Below, one piece after another: positions 16,458 to 26,731 of a stretch of DNA of 64,000 nucleotides. Origin of the DNA: Robertmurraya siralis. GTDB taxonomy: Bacteria; Bacillota; Bacilli; Bacillales; Cytobacillaceae. The notes beneath the pieces are model-generated. The model was not told where the DNA came from, did not search any database, and saw only the letters and a list, made by a program, of their open reading frames with translations. How positions within the stretch are numbered: the first letter of the stretch is position 1; each line of letters begins with the position of its first letter. The stretch spans positions 1-64,000 of the forward strand of contig NZ_SWLZ01000021.1 in the NCBI RefSeq assembly GCF_005502275.1. Direction: 5' to 3'. A program made the translations under genes and the position numbers.

Positions 16458-17905
16458 TTTTCATCTCTTGAATACCAATGATAAATCGTTAAAACATCTT
16501 CTTCCTCTAAGTCAACGACACTGCCCCCAGCTCCGGAAAGTCCGGACATAACTGTGGCACCGATCGTTGCCAAGTCTCTTTTTCGCTGAAAATGGCTTTC
16601 CTTCATCGATAATGACTGTATTTTATTTTTTTGCATAAGAACTGTATTCTTAACGATGGAGCGATAGGACAGCTTTAACTGATTTCCTTCCAAGTGCCAG
16701 CCGGCATCTCGATAACATAAGTACCCCCATAATGCCAAAAACGGTAGAAACACAAGTGTTAATAATCCCCATAATTGAAAGAAGTAAAGACAAATAGGGA
16801 CAACTGGAATCAATATAAGCGTTCCTCGAATGATATATCGTTTTAGCGCCCTTTTTGGTGCTGGTGTTACTTCATTGGAGACAATATAGCCTGGAATATT
16901 CTCTTCAATAATGTCACGGATGCGTGTTTTTTTAATAAAAGGAAGAATATTAGCTGAAGAACCTTCCGTATCACCTACTGAACCGCCAGCACTTTCAATA
17001 TAAACACTTGCATAGCCCAATGGCTGTCTTAGCAAATTTTCACTAATCCTGATCCCCTGGATGCGGTTAAGAGGAATGGTTAACTGTCGTTTTTCTAACA
17101 GACCTCTTGTTATAATTAAATCATCATCCACTTTTTTCAATATGAAATTTCCGTATTTCAGGATCATTCCAACAACAGCCACAATCCATGCCAGAGCAAA
17201 ACCAAGAAAAACAAGAATACTTACAAAAACAACCCCGCTTGAAATGATCTCTTTTATCTCATGAAAAACCGTTTCATACGGGATAATCTCCTCGAACTGG
17301 AAGATAAAAGCAAAGACGGCAGAAATCACTACCCCTACTCCACCTGACGTAGAAGCTAGTAACAACAATTCTTTCATCGTAATTTTATATAAGACTTCCT
17401 CCTCTAGCTCAGGGACATCTTCTGCTTCTAAGCTTGGATCTATTCGTCCATTAGCTCGACTTTTTTGAAGAATATCATGAATTTCATTTGCTTCGTTCTT
17501 TGTAATCGCCGTTAATACCGCCTCAGCCTCTAAACCGTTTGATCCGGCTGTTTCCACTTTAACTTTTACGAGACCGAGCGGACGATGAAGGAGCCCTTCT
17601 GAAAAATCCAAACTCTGAATACGCTCGAAAGGAATGTATCTTTTTTTGCGCACAAATAGACCATACTCGATGCGAAGCTCATTTTCTTCAATTCTATATG
17701 TATAACGAAGCCAGCTAATGATTCCTGAAGCAATAATGATCAATAAGACAACTCCCACTCCAATGAGTGGAAGCAACCCCATACCTGAGCCTCTGCTTCC
17801 AAAGACAACAATGAGTAGAAAAGGAATAATTAATTCTTTGAACATTTTAAGGGCATTCAACATTGCCGTTATCGGGTGCAGTCGTTTCGGCTCAAACATC
17901 CTCAT
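16445..17905 (-). CDS. ydbT: PH-domain membrane protein (YdbT family)
   Basis: 486 residues with paired N-terminal membrane helices and three repeated bacterial PH (DUF304) units, each with a strand motif like RYIPFERIQSLDFSEGLLHRPLG (about 92) and RQLTIPLNRIQGIRISENLLRQPLG (about 275). Function is not firmly known; the ydbS-ydbT pair has been linked to resistance to antimicrobial peptides in B. subtilis. It overlaps ydbS by 14 nt. The stop lies inside the duplicated terminator hairpin. Confidence 0.87.
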   Translation of the reverse strand: MRMFEPKRLHPITAMLNALKMFKELIIPFLLIVVFGSRGSGMGLLPLIGVGVVLLIIIASGIISWLRYTYRIEENELRIEYGLFVRKKRYIPFERIQSLDFSEGLLHRPLGLVKVKVETAGSNGLEAEAVLTAITKNEANEIHDILQKSRANGRIDPSLEAEDVPELEEEVLYKITMKELLLLASTSGGVGVVISAVFAFIFQFEEIIPYETVFHEIKEIISSGVVFVSILVFLGFALAWIVAVVGMILKYGNFILKKVDDDLIITRGLLEKRQLTIPLNRIQGIRISENLLRQPLGYASVYIESAGGSVGDTEGSSANILPFIKKTRIRDIIEENIPGYIVSNEVTPAPKRALKRYIIRGTLILIPVVPICLYFFQLWGLLTLVFLPFLALWGYLCYRDAGWHLEGNQLKLSYRSIVKNTVLMQKNKIQSLSMKESHFQRKRDLATIGATVMSGLSGAGGSVVDLEEEDVLTIYHWYSRDEKSAG

Positions 17906-18371
17906 CAGCCACCCTTGCCAGCTTAGAAATAAACACCCTTAATTCCTCTGCTTCATCAAGCTCTAAAGCCGGTATTTCATGGACGGTCGCAGCGGTTGAA
18001 ACCGTAACAGTCGCTAACTTATATTTTCTCAAGAGCGGTCCTTGTACAGTATCTACGTGCTGAACACGAATCATTGGTACCAATGTTCTTCGAGTAATGA
18101 AAATTCCCTGTTGCAGCTCAATTTCCTGTTCTCTTACTTCATAACGCCAACGGCGCCATCTTATAGTTGGCAATAGGAAGATCATTAAATATACAAAAAC
18201 AATGAGTACAAGTGCAGCAATTGCGATAATCCATATTGGCCAATCAAAAATAAGGGTTAACCCCGTCGTGCCACCACATAGCAAAAGCATAAAGATGCTG
18301 TAGATCGCCCCTGTTATCCGCCAAACAGGTAACGCCCGTTCGGAAATTCGTTTTTGTGGTTCTAATAACAT
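17892..18371 (-). CDS. ydbS: PH-domain membrane protein (YdbS family)
   Basis: 159 residues: two adjacent membrane helices (about 22-80) and one PH/DUF304 domain with RTLVPMIRVQHVDTVQGPLL. Partner of the downstream YdbT homologue with overlapping reading frames. 18372-18660 upstream has no supported gene. Confidence 0.87.
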   Translation of the reverse strand: MLLEPQKRISERALPVWRITGAIYSIFMLLLCGGTTGLTLIFDWPIWIIAIAALVLIVFVYLMIFLLPTIRWRRWRYEVREQEIELQQGIFITRRTLVPMIRVQHVDTVQGPLLRKYKLATVTVSTAATVHEIPALELDEAEELRVFISKLARVADEDV

Positions 18372-18661
18372 AAAAATATCCTCCTAAAGCTATAAATGCC
18401 CATACTTAATTTAACTCGTGTACTTAAAAAGAGGGCATTTTTAATGTAACACAAAAATATGAATATAATCTTTATACGAAGGGAGAGGGATTTAGTTTCA
18501 ATTTTGCAAATTCAGTGTTGTTCCACCTGTCCAGAAATCATTGTACCATAGGCTTTTATCCGTGAGGATTGCTTCATTTTAACCTAAGGAAAATAGCCTC
18601 TCGTCCTCAGACCCTTTTCACTATCGCTCTTAAACGAAGAGGAATCAAATTGACTGGACAT

Positions 18662-18723
18662 AAAAAGCTCCCCCTAAGGCAAAACAGATTTTTATTTTGA
18701 ATCTGTCAACCTAAGGGGGAGCA
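18662..18723 (-). terminator. Terminator of cshA
   Basis: GCTCCCCCTTAGG ... CCTAAGGGGGAGC stem enclosing a second ACAGATT/AATCTGT hairpin, followed by TTTTT on the minus strand, 46 bp after the cshA stop. Confidence 0.85.
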
Positions 18724-18768
18724 TATCAATTTGGATCGCTATTAAAAATTGCCACAGCTTCTCCCGAC

Positions 18769-20247
18769 TTACTTATAGCTGTTTGTTCTTGATTTATTAT
18801 TGCTGCTTTGCCGTCTTCCACCTTGCCCCTGACCTTGCCCTTGTCTTGGCTTGTAGTTACCACGCTTACGGTCACGCGAGTCAAATTTTCCTCTTCTATC
18901 ATTGTTCGGACGCTTATCTCTTCTTGATGGAAGCGGTTTTTCTTCCGTTAGCTTAACAGGTGTTGTATCCGGCTCTTTTGTTAACATTTTTAATACAGCC
19001 GCTACTACAGTGGTTGCATCCTGCTGCTCTAACAATTCCTCAGCAGCATGTTTGTAAAATTGAAGATTATTAGAATCAATCGATTGCAAAATTTTCTCCA
19101 ATACGGCTTTTTGCTGTCCTTCTAAAGCCTCATCCAATGTCGGCGGCTTCATCTTATCCATTTTTCTCTTCGTCGTTCTTTCCACAACGGCAAGATAAGA
19201 CTTTTCACGCGGAGTGATAAATGTCATCGCCACGCCTTCTTTACCAGCACGTCCTGTACGTCCAATACGGTGAACATAGCTTTCAGGATCCTGTGGAATA
19301 TCAAAATTATAAACGTGAGTGACACCGGAAATATCCAATCCACGTGCTGCCACATCAGTCGCAACGAGCACATCAATTGAACCTTCCTTAAACTTTCGCA
19401 AAACAGATAAACGCTTCGCCTGACTCAAGTCTCCATGGATTCCTTCTGCCATATACCCACGTAAGTTAAGAGCCTCTGATAATTCATCAACACGTCTTTT
19501 TGTCCGACCAAATACAATTGCAAGCTCTGGTGTTTGAATATCTAAAAGTCTTGTTAAAATATCAAATTTGCTCTTTTCTTGTACTTCTAAATAATATTGC
19601 TCAATTAATGGCACTGTTACCTCTTTCGTTTTTACGCGAACGACTTGAGGATTCTTCATGAACTTCTCAGCCATTCTTTGAATTGGTGCAGGCATCGTTG
19701 CTGAGAACAAAAGCGTTTGGCGCTCTTCAGGTGTTTTTGAAAGGATCGCTTCAATATCTTCAATGAAGCCCATATTTAACATCTCATCAGCTTCATCGAG
19801 AACAACGGTATGAATGTTTTCTAAGCGAATGGTTTTGCGATTAATATGGTCAAGAATACGTCCTGGTGTTCCTACAATGATATGTGGATGGTTTTTCAAC
19901 GCTCTAATTTGGCGATTAATATCTTGGCCCCCATAAATCGCAAGAACCCGTGCTCTTTTTCCATAGCCAATTTTATAAAGCTCTTCAGATACTTGAACAG
20001 CCAATTCACGGGTCGGAGCAATAACAATTCCTTGAATCACGTTAGAATCCTTATCAATCTTATCAATCAAAGGAATTCCAAATGCAGCTGTTTTTCCTGT
20101 ACCAGTTTGCGCTTGCCCGATCAAATCTTTATTTTCTAAACTTAATGGAATTGTTTCTGCCTGTACTGGAGTTGCCTCCTCAAATCCCATTCTTTTTAAT
20201 GATCTCATTGTTGCCGGGCTAATACCTAAATCTTCAAACTTCGTCAA
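18769..20247 (-). CDS. cshA: DEAD-box RNA helicase CshA
   Basis: 492 residues with all SF2 motifs: Q motif ([26 protein letters not shown]), [31 protein letters not shown] and [10 protein letters not shown]. The C-terminal tail is basic and low complexity, ending in repeated GQ, RR and SNN, typical for RNA contacts. CshA belongs to the RNA degradosome and helps ribosome assembly and cold adaptation. The equivalent of ydbR. Confidence 0.95.
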   Translation of the reverse strand: MTKFEDLGISPATMRSLKRMGFEEATPVQAETIPLSLENKDLIGQAQTGTGKTAAFGIPLIDKIDKDSNVIQGIVIAPTRELAVQVSEELYKIGYGKRARVLAIYGGQDINRQIRALKNHPHIIVGTPGRILDHINRKTIRLENIHTVVLDEADEMLNMGFIEDIEAILSKTPEERQTLLFSATMPAPIQRMAEKFMKNPQVVRVKTKEVTVPLIEQYYLEVQEKSKFDILTRLLDIQTPELAIVFGRTKRRVDELSEALNLRGYMAEGIHGDLSQAKRLSVLRKFKEGSIDVLVATDVAARGLDISGVTHVYNFDIPQDPESYVHRIGRTGRAGKEGVAMTFITPREKSYLAVVERTTKRKMDKMKPPTLDEALEGQQKAVLEKILQSIDSNNLQFYKHAAEELLEQQDATTVVAAVLKMLTKEPDTTPVKLTEEKPLPSRRDKRPNNDRRGKFDSRDRKRGNYKPRQGQGQGQGGRRQSSNNKSRTNSYK

Positions 20248-20799
20248 TGTTTTTCATTCTCCTTCTTCTTTAGAAAACTGCTTAGCGCCTTCAAACTATT
20301 CTAACATCCTTCACGATAATTAGAAAAAATCAACCAGTCATCCAACTAAGCGAGAGAAGCTAGGGACTTACGATGGGATGACATGCCTTCCCTCCTGTGG
20401 AGAATCTACATTTCACATACATTTCCCCATATCTCTCCTAAATATCTATCCGAGATTCCAACCTGTTATCTAAATTCATTTAGAAACCAAAATGGAGCTA
20501 ACAGTTTTCTTTATTTAAAATTTAAATTTTCGAATCAATTTCATCCTGTAAGCAAATGAAAAAGCGAACCTTATATGATTATATCCAGTGGCACCAATCG
20601 ATAATCCACCAAATTTTTTCATTCGCCGCCTTTAAAAATTGATCCTCTTTAAAAATTACATCCCGCTCTTATCTTTCACCAATAGAAAAAAACTTATTTC
20701 AGTATTCTCCATCAAATTTGTTCATAATCCCCTTATAAAAATTGAACTAGCAGATCTTCCATTGCGGGGTTTATTCAACATAACCATCTGTAAAGTGGA
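20248..20799. other. Non-coding gap upstream of cshA
   Basis: 552 bp without a supported gene. It probably holds the cshA promoter and a 5' UTR. I see no riboswitch I recognise. The AT-rich part at 20500-20700 contains only short ORFs without ribosome-binding sites. Confidence 0.5.
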
Positions 20800-20933
20800 G
20801 GCTTTGCTATATGTTGGTGTTGATTTTGGCTCATTTTCTCCACCTCTTTAACATAACTGAAAGGCGTGCGAAACCAAGGTTTCACAAGAAATGAGCCATA
20901 ACTCGTTTATTCAACAATATTGTTTAACAAAGC
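20800..20933 (-). repeat. MITE-like dispersed repeat, copy C (full length)
   Basis: On the minus strand it begins AGCTTTGTTAAACAATATTG and ends CACCAACATATAGCAAAGCC, giving inverted ends. Inside are GGCTCATTTC / GAAAATGAGCC, the TGTGAAACC/GGTTTCGCA pair and a degraded CCTTTCAG hairpin. 134 bp, nearly the same length as copy D. Confidence 0.8.
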
Positions 20934-21092
20934 TAAAGTGAAAAAAAGACATTCTCCAAGTGGAGTATGTCCGAAATGAAATTCTCGATGACACTTTGAA
21001 TCAATTTTAACACTTTAAAGAATTGAATGCAATGAAAGGAGAGGAAATAGGACACTAATATTTTATATTTCCCTTGTAAATAGTAGGAACTA

Positions 21093-21791
21093 TTATGAAT
21101 TCTTAGCATCTTGAAGAAAATCAAGAATTTCACAAAAGAGCTTATCCCGTTCGTTACAATGACAAATAAGATGCTTTGATTCTTTTAGGAAAATCAGCTT
21201 CTTTTCAGGAGTTGCAATGTTTTCATATAAATAATGTGCACTTCTAGGCGGAACGACACCATCACTCTCCCCTTGAGCAATCAAAGTCGGGATGGTCACC
21301 CGATTGATCAACGGTTTGATCGTGGCGACAAGCTTTCTGAATTGGAGGGTAGCAGCAATTGGCGTTTCCTTTAATTTTCTGGAATACCTAATGAATAACT
21401 CGTTCTCCTTTAAGCGACCCTTTAATGTATCCTTTACCATTTCAGATACATCCACAAGCAGTTGCTTTGGATTTACATAATATGCAGCCGCGCTAAGTAG
21501 AATTAATTTTTCAATAGGATAGTGAACCGCTAAATAACTGGCAATTAAACCACCCATTGAAAAGCCTATTACATATACCTTATCACAGATTTTCAAGAGA
21601 TTTTGCAGCTCTCGCTCCGCATGCTCGATCCATTGATTATAACTTATCCCTTTCAGAGCTAGATGCTCACCATGTCCCGGTAAAGTCGGGACGACGATAT
21701 GCCAATCCGTATTTCTTCTAATATGTGTGACGAGAGGCTCTACCTCAGTAGGATTGCCCGTGAATCCATGTATACATAAGCAGCCGATCAA
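21093..21791 (-). CDS. Carboxylesterase / alpha-beta hydrolase (Est30-like)
   Basis: 232 residues. CLCIHGFTGNPTE forms the oxyanion region, VIGFSMGGLIAS carries the nucleophilic serine (about 90), DGVVPPRSA the aspartate and ESKHLICHC the histidine. The closest family I know is the small monoacylglycerol/carboxyl esterases of Geobacillus (Est30) and B. subtilis YvaK. I chose the TTG at 21791, 8 nt after AGGTGG. Lone gene between two noncoding gaps. Confidence 0.85.
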   Translation of the reverse strand: MIGCLCIHGFTGNPTEVEPLVTHIRRNTDWHIVVPTLPGHGEHLALKGISYNQWIEHAERELQNLLKICDKVYVIGFSMGGLIASYLAVHYPIEKLILLSAAAYYVNPKQLLVDVSEMVKDTLKGRLKENELFIRYSRKLKETPIAATLQFRKLVATIKPLINRVTIPTLIAQGESDGVVPPRSAHYLYENIATPEKKLIFLKESKHLICHCNERDKLFCEILDFLQDAKNS

Positions 21792-21889
21792 GTAAAACAC
21801 CACCTCATGATTAGAGTATCAATGGGGATCTACCTATATTCTACACCTTATTCAACGATTGATACTAGTGATACACTTTTAAATGGATT

Positions 21890-23254
21890 TTAACTTTGAA
21901 TCTTGTCGGTCAACTCCATATTCAAGTGACTTAATTGTTCAGCCATGGCAGCAATTTGATGAGATGACACCGCTATTTCATCAAACGTCTTCTTAAATTC
22001 ACGAATAAATCCACTGAAATGATGAAGCCTTCCATCATTCGCAGTAACATTTTTCACTGAATCTTCTAGCAATTGCACAAGGCTTCGATTTGTCTCCCGA
22101 AAGTGACTGGCTTCTTCGATCATTTGCAGAAAGCCGGTGTCAAACTTAACAATCGTTTCTTGAACGGTACCGATTTGCCCTTGGATATGATCAAGCGCTT
22201 GCTCCGTCTCGCTTGCCAGTTTCCTTACCTCTTGAGCAACGATCGAAAAACCCTTCCCATGCTCTCCTGCTCTCGCTGCCTCAATCGCTGCATTTAAAGA
22301 TAAAATATTAGTTTGATTAGATATTCCCCGAATCGTTTTCACAATTTGTCCAATATTTTTCTGACTGTTACTCATTTCGTCGGTCAGTATTTTTGTCTTT
22401 TCAATCAATTCAACAACTTTATCCATCTTCATTAGTGCTTCTGAAATGTCTTCTCTCCCTTTGTCCACAGTGGAAATGGTCACCTTAGATGATGCATTAA
22501 TGCTTTCGATCTCCAGGAGCATTTCATTCACCACTTCTTCTTTGTTAGCTATTGCTGATGTCGTCTCCTCCACCGCGGCCGCCAAAGTTATCGACGAGTC
22601 GTTCAATCGGTTTTGAAGCTCCTTTATTTCATTCAATTTCATCATCGATGACGTATACGCTTCAATATATGTCTGAATCCCTATTTGCATATCAAAGGAA
22701 CATAGCCTTTGAAAAGAGAGATAATATTTCATCACATCTTCCCATGAAGAGCATTCTTTTGTTAACAACAGAAGCATTTCATTTTGGATAAGGGTATAGG
22801 CGCCAATATACCACTCTGGAAATAGCCCAATATGATTATGAACCTGTCCTATTATTTTGCGGCGGCGGACATAATCCTCTCCAATTTGACCGGAGACCAT
22901 ATCCAGCAAGTATTGCGCTAAGGTTTTTTTCAATTTTTCTATCGTTGAATGTTTATTAATAATCTCCATTAAATTTGGCATTTCCTGAAGCTTTCCGTAA
23001 AATGCTTCAACGATTAATGGCGCATACTTTTCTAAAATTGGCTTTAACTCGGCAAGATTTTTAACGTCATCATCACTAAGACCAACGAATTCTATTTGCC
23101 TGCCGACAGATTGCCCTTTTAACTTGTTCAAACCCTGAGAACCCCCCGACAATAGCGGCTCCGTCGTATCCTCTTCATGAGGCTTTCCTTTACCAAATAG
23201 TCGAATTGCTCCCTCCTGCCCTCCTAATATACGCTTGAATGGACATCCACCCAT
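21890..23254 (-). CDS. hemAT: Haem-based aerotaxis transducer HemAT
   Basis: 454 residues. N-terminal globin-coupled sensor domain (about 45-190) with proximal histidine probably in [25 protein letters not shown]-terminal methyl-accepting signalling domain with the hairpin tip [27 protein letters not shown]. No membrane helices, so a soluble oxygen receptor signalling to CheA. The ATG at 23254 follows AAGGAGG; an earlier in-frame ATG overlaps that ribosome-binding site. Confidence 0.92.
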   Translation of the reverse strand: MGGCPFKRILGGQEGAIRLFGKGKPHEEDTTEPLLSGGSQGLNKLKGQSVGRQIEFVGLSDDDVKNLAELKPILEKYAPLIVEAFYGKLQEMPNLMEIINKHSTIEKLKKTLAQYLLDMVSGQIGEDYVRRRKIIGQVHNHIGLFPEWYIGAYTLIQNEMLLLLTKECSSWEDVMKYYLSFQRLCSFDMQIGIQTYIEAYTSSMMKLNEIKELQNRLNDSSITLAAAVEETTSAIANKEEVVNEMLLEIESINASSKVTISTVDKGREDISEALMKMDKVVELIEKTKILTDEMSNSQKNIGQIVKTIRGISNQTNILSLNAAIEAARAGEHGKGFSIVAQEVRKLASETEQALDHIQGQIGTVQETIVKFDTGFLQMIEEASHFRETNRSLVQLLEDSVKNVTANDGRLHHFSGFIREFKKTFDEIAVSSHQIAAMAEQLSHLNMELTDKIQS

Positions 23255-23437
23255 GTTTTTCCTCCTTACCATTCATAGAACTTTAGACCTACATGAAGCC
23301 AGTATATAGGAACAAACTCGCCAGTTCACGATTACATCTTACAATATTATGAATATTATTTAGGGAATCTAAATAAAAAGGGACATTGCATGAATTTAAA
23401 GATTTGCTTACAGGGCTTTTGTTCAATAATAAAAACA

Positions 23438-23482
23438 CAAAAAAGCAAGTGCCGAAAACCGAGGTTTTGTCTTCACTTGCTT
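23438..23482 (-). terminator. Terminator of murF
   Basis: AAGCAAGTG ... CACTTGCTT stem with inner AAAACC/GGTTTT pairing, followed on the minus strand by TTTTTTG. It lies about 55 bp after the murF stop. Confidence 0.8.
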
Positions 23483-23536
23483 CTTCTGCTTTGGATTATC
23501 TGTGCCAGCCTTTTCCACACTAGCTCTCTCCAAAAA

Positions 23537-24916
23537 TTATTGTTTTTGTAGTTTCTGTACGATCTCTTCCAGCTTCATCCCACGGGACCCTTTTACTAAA
23601 ATTAACGTTTGAGCATTTATTACTTTTTTTAACTCTTGCAGTAAAAGCTCCTTATCTAAGAAAGAGCGTACGCGATTTGCAGGAAAGTGTTCTCTTGCTC
23701 CCTTTGCAATATACTCACCCAACTTTCCGTAGGTAAACAGATAATCAATGTGGCTAGAATCAATTTCTTGTCCAACACTATAATGAAATGATGTTTCTTC
23801 CGGTCCTAATTCAAGCATGTCACCCAGAACAAGAATTTTTTGTTCATATCCTGATAAGCTTGTCACCAATTCGATCGCCGCTTTCATAGAAGTCGGACTT
23901 GCATTGTAAGCATCATTAATTATTTTTTCCCCGCAGCCGCCTTCTACAAGCTCCATTCGCATATTCGTTACCTTCAATGTTGAAAAAGCATCGTTCATCT
24001 TTTCATATGGAATACCGAAGTAATGGGCTACAAGCATAGCAGCTAATGCATTAAGAATATTATGTGTACCTAAAACCGGAAGTTCAAATTCATATGGCAG
24101 ACTATTGACCTTGAAATGACTCCCCGTATCTGTCTGCCTAATATCCAATGGATACAAAGTGTTGTAATCAAAGCGCCCAAATGTACTCTGCTTCGCATCC
24201 CCATCAAAGTTCTTCAGTCTTTCAAACAATAGGGGCTCATCACCATGATAGACGATCAAACCGTTTTCCATTAACCCTTTGACAATTTCTAGCTTTGCAT
24301 CAGCAATTCTTTCTCGCGAACCTAAATCCTGAAGATGCGCTTCACCGATATTTGTAATGATCACGGCGGAAGGTCGTGCTAATTTCGTTAAAAACTCAAT
24401 TTCACCAACACTGCTCATTCCCATTTCGAGAACGGCAATTTCCGTGTCTTCTTCCAAGCCAAGGATCGTTAACGGCAATCCAATATGATTATTAAAATTT
24501 CCTTCTGTTTTTTGCACTTTGTACTGCAATCCTAAAAGGGACGCTGTAATATCTTTCGTCGTTGTTTTGCCATTACTGCCGGTAATCCCTACCACTTTTA
24601 CATCAAGCTCTGAACGGTACTGGCGAGCCAACTCTTGCAAAGCCTCAAGAGTGTTCTCGACAACTATTACCGGCAAATGAACAGGCGGATTCGGTACATC
24701 CTTTTGCCATAACGCGGCCGCAGCTCCTTTTTCCAACGCCTCTTCTACATAAAGGTGCCCATCAACCTGTTCACCTTTAAAGGGGACGAATAAATTTCCC
24801 TTTTCGATTTTTCTTGAATCAATTGTAACTCCGCTAATTTCAATATTTGCAAATTGTTCAAGGTCGTGATCTACCTGTATCATTTTAGCTAATTGTTTCA
24901 TCGTTTTCTTGATCAC
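23537..24916 (-). CDS. murF: UDP-MurNAc-tripeptide--D-Ala-D-Ala ligase MurF
   Basis: 459 residues. The P-loop VVGITGSNGKTTTKD (about 108-122), EMGMSSVGEIEFL, and INDAYNASPTSMKAAIE are Mur-ligase signatures. Adds D-Ala-D-Ala to the cell-wall precursor. The GTG at 24916 (MIKKTMKQLAKMI) is 8 nt after GGAGG and matches the B. subtilis N-terminus. Downstream of ddl, which makes its substrate, but separated by 371 bp including a repeat. Confidence 0.94.
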   Translation of the reverse strand: MIKKTMKQLAKMIQVDHDLEQFANIEISGVTIDSRKIEKGNLFVPFKGEQVDGHLYVEEALEKGAAAALWQKDVPNPPVHLPVIVVENTLEALQELARQYRSELDVKVVGITGSNGKTTTKDITASLLGLQYKVQKTEGNFNNHIGLPLTILGLEEDTEIAVLEMGMSSVGEIEFLTKLARPSAVIITNIGEAHLQDLGSRERIADAKLEIVKGLMENGLIVYHGDEPLLFERLKNFDGDAKQSTFGRFDYNTLYPLDIRQTDTGSHFKVNSLPYEFELPVLGTHNILNALAAMLVAHYFGIPYEKMNDAFSTLKVTNMRMELVEGGCGEKIINDAYNASPTSMKAAIELVTSLSGYEQKILVLGDMLELGPEETSFHYSVGQEIDSSHIDYLFTYGKLGEYIAKGAREHFPANRVRSFLDKELLLQELKKVINAQTLILVKGSRGMKLEEIVQKLQKQ

Positions 24917-24939
24917 TGAAGAAACCTCCAATTAAGAAA

Positions 24940-25075
24940 AGCGCAAGCGCATCGCCATACAAACATGAAAGGGCTCGGCCTTTCAAATTTCCCGATTAAC
25001 CGCGATCTACAGATGCGATACTAGTGGGGCAAAAAGTTTGTTTCGCGGATAGCAGCCTGCGCTAGACCATTCTCA
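24940..25075. repeat. Dispersed GC-rich intergenic repeat
   Basis: AAGAAAAGCGCAAGCGC at the left and GCCTGCGCTAGACC at the right are inverted (AGCGCA/TGCGCT) around a GC-richer core with GGCTCGGCCTTTC and GCGATACTAGTGG. This AAAAGCGCAAGCGC type recurs between genes in many Bacillus genomes (memory). No ORF. Confidence 0.55.
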
Positions 25076-25132
25076 AATTCTCATATTTATATGTTGTACA
25101 GAATTGAATCGATTTCATAATGTACAGCCGCT

Positions 25133-25225
25133 TTTTAAAAAACGAACTATTAAGTTTAAAGTCATTTATATCTGAGTTATTACAAATTAAATATCTGTAA
25201 TATTCGATTTATGTTCGTTTTTTAA
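25133..25225. other. AT-rich inverted repeat between ddl and murF
   Basis: TTAAAAAACGAAC (about 25135) and GTTCGTTTTTTAA (about 25212) are a perfect 13-bp inverted pair about 65 bp apart, enclosing a nested ATTACA/TGTAAT pair. It sits inside a normally tight cell-wall operon. Function unknown. Confidence 0.4.
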
Positions 25226-25287
25226 CTTGAAGTGCGCAATTATGAAATTGACTCACTTATAAAACATAAAAAATATTACCTTAAAAC

Positions 25288-26364
25288 TTAGAAGGAATAT
25301 TTAATTTTTTGTTTTTCCTCATGCCTTTCAAGCCCGAGTTCAACGAGTCGTTCGATAAGCTGTGGATAGTCTACACCTGTATGTTTCCATAGTAACGGAA
25401 ACATACTAAAAGGAGTGAATCCAGGCATTGTATTTACTTCGTTAATGTACGCCTGACCATCTTTCGTAAGGAAAAAATCCGCCCTTACCAAACCAGAACA
25501 ATCAAGAGCTTTAAACGCGCGCAAAGCCAGTTCCTGAAGCATCGCATATTCGTCTTCCGCAATTTCTGCCGGAATAATTAAAGCGGTATTGCCATCCTCA
25601 TACTTTGCCTTATAGTCATAAAATTCAACCTTAGGAATAATTTCGCCTGCAACCGAACATTGTGGTTTATCATTCCCTAAAACGCCAAGCTCTATTTCTC
25701 TCGCTTCAATACCTTGTTCAATAATGATCTTTCGATCGAACTGGAAAGCTTCCTTGAATGCCCCTTCCAGTTCTTCACGATTTGAACACTTACTAATCCC
25801 GACACTTGAACCTAGATTGGCTGGCTTCACAAAACAAGGATAGCCGAGTTCTTCCTCCACCACCCCATATGCTTTTTCCCGATTATGCTCCCATTCACTG
25901 CGGATAAACCACACATAATTAACTTGCGGGAGTCCTGCTTGTGCAAAGATGTTTTTCATGATAACTTTATCCATTCCTGCTGAGGAAGCTAAAACACCAT
26001 TTCCTACATACGGGAGATTTAAGAGCTCCAACAAACCTTGAACCGTTCCGTCTTCTCCATTGGGTCCGTGCAGCAGTGGAAAAATAACATCAAATGACCC
26101 CTCACTTTGCTCAGCTTGAAAAAGCGTTGGTGCCAATGCCGTTGGAGGTAGAGCTTCTCCGTGGGAAAATTGAAGTGATGTCACACTCTCAACTTTTCCA
26201 TTTAATAATGGCCCCTTTATCCACTCTCCATTCTCAGCAATATAAATGGGATGAATATCAAATTTATCATGCTCTAATGCATTTATAACTGCAAGTGCTG
26301 TTTGCAAGGAAACATGATGCTCCGCTGATTTCCCGCCATACAATAACCCTAATTTTTTTTTCAT
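25288..26364 (-). CDS. ddl: D-alanine--D-alanine ligase
   Basis: 358 residues, an ATP-grasp enzyme: [18 protein letters not shown]-terminus, [33 protein letters not shown] and the C-terminal [20 protein letters not shown] metal site. Makes D-Ala-D-Ala for MurF. The ATG at 26364 is 7-8 nt after GGAGG; the upstream in-frame ATG overlaps that site. Confidence 0.95.
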   Translation of the reverse strand: MKKKLGLLYGGKSAEHHVSLQTALAVINALEHDKFDIHPIYIAENGEWIKGPLLNGKVESVTSLQFSHGEALPPTALAPTLFQAEQSEGSFDVIFPLLHGPNGEDGTVQGLLELLNLPYVGNGVLASSAGMDKVIMKNIFAQAGLPQVNYVWFIRSEWEHNREKAYGVVEEELGYPCFVKPANLGSSVGISKCSNREELEGAFKEAFQFDRKIIIEQGIEAREIELGVLGNDKPQCSVAGEIIPKVEFYDYKAKYEDGNTALIIPAEIAEDEYAMLQELALRAFKALDCSGLVRADFFLTKDGQAYINEVNTMPGFTPFSMFPLLWKHTGVDYPQLIERLVELGLERHEEKQKIKYSF

Positions 26365-26659
26365 CAGACGTTCCTCCATTTTTCAGCCGAGCAATACAAC
26401 TCTAGCCATTCTTAACTTTTACCTTCTTTCAAACCTTTCTCTATTTTATCACTTAATCAAAAAAGGACGAGGGTAAGAAGCAATATTTTTAAGTATTTTT
26501 TATCTTCATTCTTATATGTATGAAAGCAATGCTTGCTTTACACCTATTATACAACCTACTTGGTGAAGGAAGCGAATAACAGCGGAAAAAAGACTTTTGG
26601 TTCGGAATATTTTTCGAATTAATTGAATAATTTAATTTTACTGAAATAATTTTTACTAC

Positions 26660-26688
26660 TTAACAGATGAAAAAAAAGAATGTATAAT
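26660..26688 (+). promoter_or_regulatory. Sigma-A promoter of the symporter gene
   Basis: TTAACA (26660-26665), 17-bp spacer, TATAAT (26683-26688), 44 bp before the ATG. The rest of 26365-26659 is a divergent, AT-rich gap without a gene. Confidence 0.7.
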
Positions 26689-26731
26689 CAATCCATCTTG
26701 AAAAAACATCTGTTTTTCTTAGGAGGACATT

